From an uncultured Lachnospiraceae bacterium (GTDB lineage: Bacteria; Bacillota; Clostridia; Lachnospirales; Lachnospiraceae), in the NCBI GenBank assembly GCA_910584915.1, contig CAJUDM010000005.1, forward strand, positions 111,553 to 175,552: 64,000 nucleotides of DNA. Reading direction: 5' to 3'. Shown piece after piece: positions 59,803 through 64,000 of this stretch. Under the pieces are notes generated by a model. That model made no database searches. It was not told the DNA's origin and saw only the letters and a list, made by a program, of their open reading frames with translations. Numbering within the stretch: the stretch's first letter is position 1; each line of letters starts with the position of its first letter. The position numbers were made by a program, and so were the translations under genes.

Positions 59803-61428
59803 ATGAAAAAGAAACTCTCCTCTCTCCACCCTGACTTAACGATTTTTAAAATATTTATATCCATCGTCCTGATCTCCACCGTGGTATCCATGCTGCTCTT
59901 TCTGATCATTTTTCTTGGCACGGCAACTATCATGAGCAATGACGGCGACATTTTCCCGAATAATCCCAAGGGGATTCTGGAGAGGATCAGTGAACATTTT
60001 ATTGTCACCAGTAATGCCAATGTTCCGGTATCCTATGCCGGCGATAGTGATGATACCAGTGCCACAATTCCTGATAATGCTATTAATGACGGTTATTCTG
60101 GGGCTCAGATATCTTATGCCGCCGATGACAATGATACCGGAATTCAGGTGTCCTGTGTCCTCACAGACGAAACTCTCCTCCCGGATGACTACTGGTGTAT
60201 CCTTATAAATGAAAACGGTGATATCATCTGGTCTCTGCACAAACCTGCTGATATCCCCGATCATTACTCCTTAAATGATATCGCCCAACTCACAAGATGG
60301 TTTCTGAACGACTATCCCGTATATGTCAGAACAGAAGATTACGGGCTTTTTGTTCTCGGCATCCCCAAAAATACTGTGGGAAAGTATTCCATAGAATACA
60401 CTATGGAATGGTTCGACACCCTTCCTCTGCGCATTTTGTATGTGTTTATCATGACCTTTACCATATCCATACTGCTCTGTTCTATCTTTGGCTCTTTTTT
60501 ATATAAAAAGATACGGCTTCTGACCGAAGGGCTTGTGATGCTGCGCCGGGAAGAAGCGGTTTCCCTGCCAGCCAGAGGCATCTTCAAAGAGCCCTTCTCC
60601 AATATCAACAGGACATCCCAGGCTCTCGCGAGGAAAAATGCCCTGCTTGCCAGCCGTGACAGAGCGCGCTCAAACTGGATATCCGGCATCTCCCATGACA
60701 TCCGCACCCCGCTCTCCATGGTGGTCGGCTACGGCGGACAGCTCGCCGAAAATCCGGCGCTTTCCGAAGAAAACAGAAACTGCGCTTCCATTATCACCGC
60801 CCAGGGACTCCGGATCAAAAAACTGATCGAAGATCTGAATCTGATCTCCTCTCTCGAATATGAGATGCAGCCCGTCAACAAACAAGCGCTGCAGATCGCC
60901 GTTCTGCTGCGCAGTGTGGTCACTGAGATACTGAACGCCCACATCCCCGGCGAGCAGAATGTACAGATACTTTCCGCCTCTCCTTTGGAAGAGCCAAAAG
61001 CCGACAGCGGATCAACAGACAGCACACACACCTGTTCTGTGCCCGTATCACCATCCCAAAATCCACAATCCTCACCGGAGATTTCCCTCTCCCTGACCTG
61101 TGGCCAGGCGATGGTCCTCGGAGATGAATCGCTCCTTATAAGGGCTTTCTACAATCTGCTGCAAAACAGCATCACCCACAATGAAAGCGCCTGCCACATC
61201 ACCGTCACCGCATCCACGCAGGCTGAATATGTTCTCATCATAATCGCGGACAACGGGCAGGGTGTACCGGAAAAAGTGCTGGAGAATCTGGATACACTGC
61301 CAAACACCGCCCACGGCTTCGGACTGCCCATGGCATGTAAGATCATCCGCGCCCACGGCGGGACTTTTCATGCTGAAAACAAAGACGGATTTATCGTCAC
61401 CATAAAACTTCCTCTGCTCACTGTTTGA
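59803..61428 (+). CDS. Sensor histidine kinase
   Basis: 541 residues. Two membrane helices (about 13-42 and 210-234) flank an external sensor of about 165 residues ending in WFLNDYPVYVR and GLFVLGIPKN, a pattern seen in kinases next to lantibiotic-type ABC transporters. HAMP-like segment, then the phospho-His298 in GISHDIRTPLSMVVGYG, N box LLQNSITHNES, G1 IADNGQGVP and G2 HGFGLPMACKI. Residues about 75-115 contain an internal duplication (SYAGDSDDTSA and SYAADDNDTGI). A Ser/Pro-rich insertion lies between H and N boxes (about 400-425). Confidence 0.94.
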   Translation: MKKKLSSLHPDLTIFKIFISIVLISTVVSMLLFLIIFLGTATIMSNDGDIFPNNPKGILERISEHFIVTSNANVPVSYAGDSDDTSATIPDNAINDGYSGAQISYAADDNDTGIQVSCVLTDETLLPDDYWCILINENGDIIWSLHKPADIPDHYSLNDIAQLTRWFLNDYPVYVRTEDYGLFVLGIPKNTVGKYSIEYTMEWFDTLPLRILYVFIMTFTISILLCSIFGSFLYKKIRLLTEGLVMLRREEAVSLPARGIFKEPFSNINRTSQALARKNALLASRDRARSNWISGISHDIRTPLSMVVGYGGQLAENPALSEENRNCASIITAQGLRIKKLIEDLNLISSLEYEMQPVNKQALQIAVLLRSVVTEILNAHIPGEQNVQILSASPLEEPKADSGSTDSTHTCSVPVSPSQNPQSSPEISLSLTCGQAMVLGDESLLIRAFYNLLQNSITHNESACHITVTASTQAEYVLIIIADNGQGVPEKVLENLDTLPNTAHGFGLPMACKIIRAHGGTFHAENKDGFIVTIKLPLLTV

Positions 61429-61474
61429 AACGCAGTGCTTTATATGCTCATTTTACCCCGATACCGGCACAGCC

Positions 61475-61927
61475 TTATTGCACCACTTCCTCGAAAAAGC
61501 CTTCCAGCCCTTCCACGATCTCCCGGTACGCGGTATCGAAATCCCCTGTATACCAGGGATCGTCAATATCTCCTCCGCTCCCCGCAAAATCCAGAAGCTT
61601 ATAGACTTTCTTTTCCGGATCGCTTCCGATAATGCGCATCAGATTACGGATATTATACTGTTCCATCACGATCAGGTAATCATAATAGTCATAGTCCGCT
61701 TTTGTGACCTGCCTCGCACAGTGCCCGTCGCAGGAAATCCCCATGCTCTTTAATTTTCTTTTCGCCGGCGGATAGACGCCGTTTCCGATCTCCTCCCTGC
61801 TGGTGGCGGCGGAAGAGATCTCCAGTTCCGCGGAAAGTCCCCGCTCTGCTGCCATTTTTTTGCAGATGTACTCAGCCATTGGGCTGCGGCAGATATTGCC
61901 GTGGCAGATAAAGAGTATTTTTATCAT
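61475..61927 (-). CDS. Low-molecular-weight protein-tyrosine phosphatase
   Basis: 150 residues. P-loop CHGNICRS at residues 9-16 (C-x5-R-S), preceded by IKILFI; the general acid Asp is in DDPWYTGDFDTAY near the C-terminus. It dephosphorylates phosphotyrosine or other small phosphate esters. Convergent with the kinase gene. Its upstream side abuts the decayed integrative element. Confidence 0.94.
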   Translation of the reverse strand: MIKILFICHGNICRSPMAEYICKKMAAERGLSAELEISSAATSREEIGNGVYPPAKRKLKSMGISCDGHCARQVTKADYDYYDYLIVMEQYNIRNLMRIIGSDPEKKVYKLLDFAGSGGDIDDPWYTGDFDTAYREIVEGLEGFFEEVVQ

Positions 61928-62015
61928 CTTGAATATATCCTTTCATAAGCCTTTAAACCTTGATATATCGGGCTTCTTGGCACTTTTCTTCAATTTTGTA
62001 TTTTGCCCTTACCTC

Positions 62016-62043
62016 ACGCAAATCTATATAAATCTACGCAAAT
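62016..62043. repeat. Direct repeats near the element end
   Basis: ACGCAAAT occurs at 62016-62023 and 62036-62043, 20 nt apart, and a 12-nt unit (TTACTACACCA on the minus strand) is repeated at about 62055-62085. Paired direct repeats at this distance from the end resemble integrase arm-binding sites. Assignment to attachment function is inference. Confidence 0.4.
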
Positions 62044-62089
62044 TCATGAGCAAATGGTGTAGTAAGTGGTGTAGTAAATGGGTGTATTT

Positions 62090-62650
62090 TCAACTTGATT
62101 TTCTTTGGTTTCCCTGTATATCGGTATCTTTACACGCAGGATGCTCCTGCGTTATCCGGCACTCGTCAAACACATCTGCAAGCAATGTGTTTTCCTCGTT
62201 GTATGCCATTTGAAAGGCTGGCTTGACAACGCCTCGGACGCTTGTGATCGTACTGTAACCTTTGCCGTCATTATGCAGCTTCATAATCCATTGCTGTGCG
62301 TCTGATACTTTGATATCCCTTATCTGGCGATAACCAAAATCTTCTTTCTTGACTAAATTCAGCACAAAATTACAGCCTACCTTTGTGTTATAGCGCACAC
62401 CCTGTTTCAAACTGATATATCGCTCTAACAGGGCAATCACGGTAATCTTTCCGGCGGCATAGTCAATCCCTTCATCAAGCTGTTTCTGGATTGTTTTTTC
62501 TTTTTCCCGCAGTTCCTTTAAATCAGAGGAATAAATAGTCTGTCGTTTTCCTCGGATATCCGTATACCGATATTGATAAATCAACTCTTTTCTTTGGCTC
62601 TCTCCTGTCCGCAGGATTCTTCCTTTATTGTCTTTTCACTTCTCGGACAT
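62090..62650 (-). pseudogene. int: Tyrosine integrase, nonsense mutation and C-terminal loss
   Basis: The proper start is ATG 62650 with AAAGGAG upstream, reading MSEK, then TGA (62636-62638), then KDNKGRILRTGESQRKE in the same frame. After that the N-terminal arm-binding part (REKEKTIQKQLDEGIDYAAG) and core-binding region (RYISLKQGVRYNTKVG, KGYSTITSVRGVVKPAFQMA) are recognisable as a Tn916/Tn1549-type integrase. The sequence leaves the family at about residue 155 and stops at 62090. The Arg, His-x-x-Arg and Tyr catalytic residues are all absent. It cannot be an active recombinase. Confidence 0.88.
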
Positions 62651-62680
62651 TGTCATTCTCCTTTCCGCGATGGAAAGAGC

Positions 62681-62713
62681 CTTGATATGACACGTCCATT
62701 GTATCATATCAAG
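62681..62713. repeat. Inverted repeat between xis and int
   Basis: CTTGATATGA (62681-62690) and TCATATCAAG (62704-62713) form a perfect 10-bp stem with a 13-nt loop. Position between the two genes suggests transcript control or an Xis/Int site. Confidence 0.55.
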
Positions 62714-62736
62714 ACTGATTTTTACATCACAAAATT

Positions 62737-62931
62737 TCAAATCGAATACTCTTGCTCAATAAACTGGTCGAACAATCGGCGTTTGATTAACCGTTTATTT
62801 CCTACCCACAAAACAAACCGGCAATTTCTGTCACTGGTAAGGTCACGCAGCTTGTTGATACCAATTCCAGAATAGGCATCGGCTTCTTCTAAACTTAAAT
62901 TACTTTTTTCCCAAATGGGGATTTCTTTCAT
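62737..62931 (-). CDS. xis: Excisionase, Tn916 Xis family
   Basis: 64 residues. MKEIPIWEKSNLSLEEADAY is followed by GIGINKLRDLTSD and VGNKRLIKRRLFDQFIE, the small winged-helix layout of Tn916-type Xis. Its ATG overlaps the stop of the loader gene as ATGA. It is the only intact gene of the element in this window. Confidence 0.88.
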   Translation of the reverse strand: MKEIPIWEKSNLSLEEADAYSGIGINKLRDLTSDRNCRFVLWVGNKRLIKRRLFDQFIEQEYSI

Positions 62932-63772
62932 AGGCTCTCTTTTCTGTTCAGCAGCGTTTTAAGGCGTTCCATTTTCGCTTGTGCTTTGGCTTTTCTGAAA
63001 TTCTCCCCGGTAATGCAGACGGGGCAGCACATTTCTGTTAGGCGGTCATAAATGCGGGCGTGGGCGGTGTCCTCCGGGTTCTGCAATTCTTCCAGCGTGA
63101 GGTTCGTTGTCACGATTAACGGCTTGCCGCTGCGGTATCGGCTGTCAATCACGTTATAGACTTGCTCTAAGCCGTATTCCGTGCCACGCTCCATGCCGAA
63201 ATCGTCAAGGATAAGCAGAGGGAAGCTGCAAAGGCGGGCTATGTACTCGTTCCTGTCCTTATAGCTGGCGGCAAGGTCATTGAGGATAAGGGCAAAGTTC
63301 GTCATGCACACGGAAACCTCTTTCTCCATGAGGGCGTTAGCGATACACCCGGCAAAATAGCTTTTCCCTGTGCCGACACTTCCCCACAAAATCAGCCCGT
63401 GGTTCTCCGCTTTCACCAGCTCCCAGCACTCCACATATTCACGGGCATAGTCCATTTGCGGGCATTTCCCGTTGTCGTTCTCAAACGTCCATTCCCGCAT
63501 AGCCGGGTCTGTGAAGCCTGTTCTTTTCAGCCGTTCCACTTCTTCCCGGTGCTTCTGCTCCCGGTCGGCAGCCTCCAGCGTTTCCCGGCATTTCTGTTGG
63601 CAGTCACATTCTTTGGAGTGTCGGCCACGTCCGAAAAGCGTCTTGTCCTCCGGGAAGTAGGCCTCTTTGGGCTGGCGGCAGCTCCCGCAATACAAAAGCC
63701 CTCCTCGCCCGTGTAGTCCTCCGGCTCTGCTTCTGTGGCAAGCCGGAAAATAGCGTTATCGTAATCACACAT
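62928..63772 (-). pseudogene. DnaC/IstB-like helicase loader, frameshifted
   Basis: The native start is ATG 63772 with AGGAGG upstream, reading MCDYDNAIFRLATEAEPEDY then TGEEG. Around 63699-63701 one base of a G run appears to be lost, after which the family sequence continues in another frame: LYCGSCRQPKEAYFPEDKT. The rest is a complete AAA+ ATPase: Walker A LWGSVGTGKSYFAGCI, Walker B LLILDDFGMERG, sensor VTTNLTLEEL and an arginine region IYDRLTEMC. The body alone could still be translated from TTG 63695, but without a good ribosome site. Confidence 0.8.
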
Positions 63773-63969
63773 AAAATCGTTCCTCCTTGTTCATGGTCTG
63801 GGGAAACGGTGATAACCGGGCGTATGCTCGACTTAATGAGGGCTTGCCGGATAAACTCGGCTTGGCTCATTTTGCAGAGGATGACACGCTCGGAAAACTC
63901 AGCGTATTCTTCCTCGGTCAAGCGTGTCTTGATTACCCGGCGGCGGTGGGGCGTGTTGTATCTTTTCAT
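63604..63969 (-). pseudogene. MobC-like relaxosome protein, truncated
   Basis: ATG 63969 with GGAG 9 nt upstream. The first ~50 residues, MKRYNTPHRRRVIKTRLTEE, then EYAEFSERVILCKMSQAEFI and RPVITVSP, match ribbon-helix-helix mobilisation proteins of Tn1549-type elements. After that the frame runs into the helicase-loader gene and codes for unrelated sequence to 63604. The normal second half and the relaxase that should follow are missing, so a deletion joined mobC to the loader region near 63805. Confidence 0.72.
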
Positions 63970-64000
63970 GGGCTTCAACTCCTTTCGTGGGTGGATTTTT

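Larger units (their letters stand above)
61930..64000 (-). mobile_element. Remnant of a Tn916/Tn1549-type integrative element (continues past window)
   Basis: On the minus strand the order is mobC-like, DnaC-like helicase loader, xis, int. Only xis is intact: mobC is cut short, the loader has a frameshift, and int has a stop at codon 5 and no catalytic domain. The genes that normally separate mobC and xis are missing. The element probably ends within 61930-62090. Confidence 0.82.

Noticed and set aside
1..64000. tRNA and rRNA genes
   Set aside because: I looked through the gene-free stretches for cloverleaf ends and rRNA landmarks and saw none; a covariance search would be needed to exclude them fully.

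Overview
The window looks like chromosomal DNA of a gut-type Clostridia bacterium, most likely Lachnospiraceae. Evidence for this is the Firmicutes gene order rplS / lepB / rbgA(ylqF) / rnhB / ylqG / ylqH, the cluster der-plsY-gpsA, recO-yqzL-era, strong AGGAGG-type ribosome sites, a 58-residue S21, a giant fused 2-hydroxyacyl-CoA dehydratase activase, RNHCP and CD3324-type small proteins, and a decayed Tn916/Tn1549-type element. Coding density is high and most genes are on the minus strand. I see no rRNA, tRNA or CRISPR array.

Layout. 1-4.1 kb: a tandem family of zinc-ribbon membrane proteins and their small membrane partners, with one fused copy, one split copy and two gene-end relics. 4.1-9 kb: gpsA, plsY, der, DUF512 protein. 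9.1-10.3 kb: PRPP-synthetase-type gene on the plus strand, sharing a bidirectional terminator with pgeF. 11.4-15.7 kb: sbcC/sbcD. 15.8-21.4 kb: yraN, ylqH, ylqG, rnhB, lepB, rbgA, lepB, rplS. 21.5-27.4 kb: xpt, then a sugar-alcohol PTS operon (1-phosphofructokinase type kinase, SorE-like dehydrogenase, DeoR regulator, mannitol-type IICBA). 27.7-34.2 kb: rpsU, DUF624, RNHCP, CD3324-like, alaS, glyS. 34.3-41.7 kb: two lipoproteins, GH13 enzyme, CocE-type hydrolase, dipeptide epimerase. 41.9-48.2 kb: recO, yqzL-like, era, DUF4349 lipoprotein, M16C peptidase. 48.6-50.9 kb: unknown gene, sigma-like protein without region 4, rhomboid-like membrane protein. 51.6-55.9 kb: 1435-residue activase. 55.9-61.4 kb: a lantibiotic-immunity-like ABC operon divergent from its probable two-component system. 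61.5-64 kb: low-molecular-weight phosphatase and the wreck of an integrative element.

How parts work together. The PTS operon reads as a complete route in which a hexitol is phosphorylated at C1, oxidised next to the phosphate to a ketose-1-phosphate, and phosphorylated again to a bisphosphate. The ABC operon and the response regulator/kinase pair are divergent, and four CTTA boxes spaced exactly 11 bp lie between them.

The most interesting unexplained structure is between genes: (i) a three-copy hairpin element (about 6.05, 34.26, 45.25 kb) whose stems covary; (ii) a 140-bp element at 35.1 kb with perfect 14-bp terminal inverted repeats starting GTAA and a perfect 8-bp target duplication, as expected of an IS66-type MITE; (iii) several nested palindromes and a diffuse repeat family near 49-51 and 58-60 kb. 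Among proteins, the zinc-ribbon/partner family with its natural fusion is the best candidate for an uncharacterised system. Start sites were chosen by ribosome binding sites and overlaps; homology calls are from recognition of motifs, not from searches.
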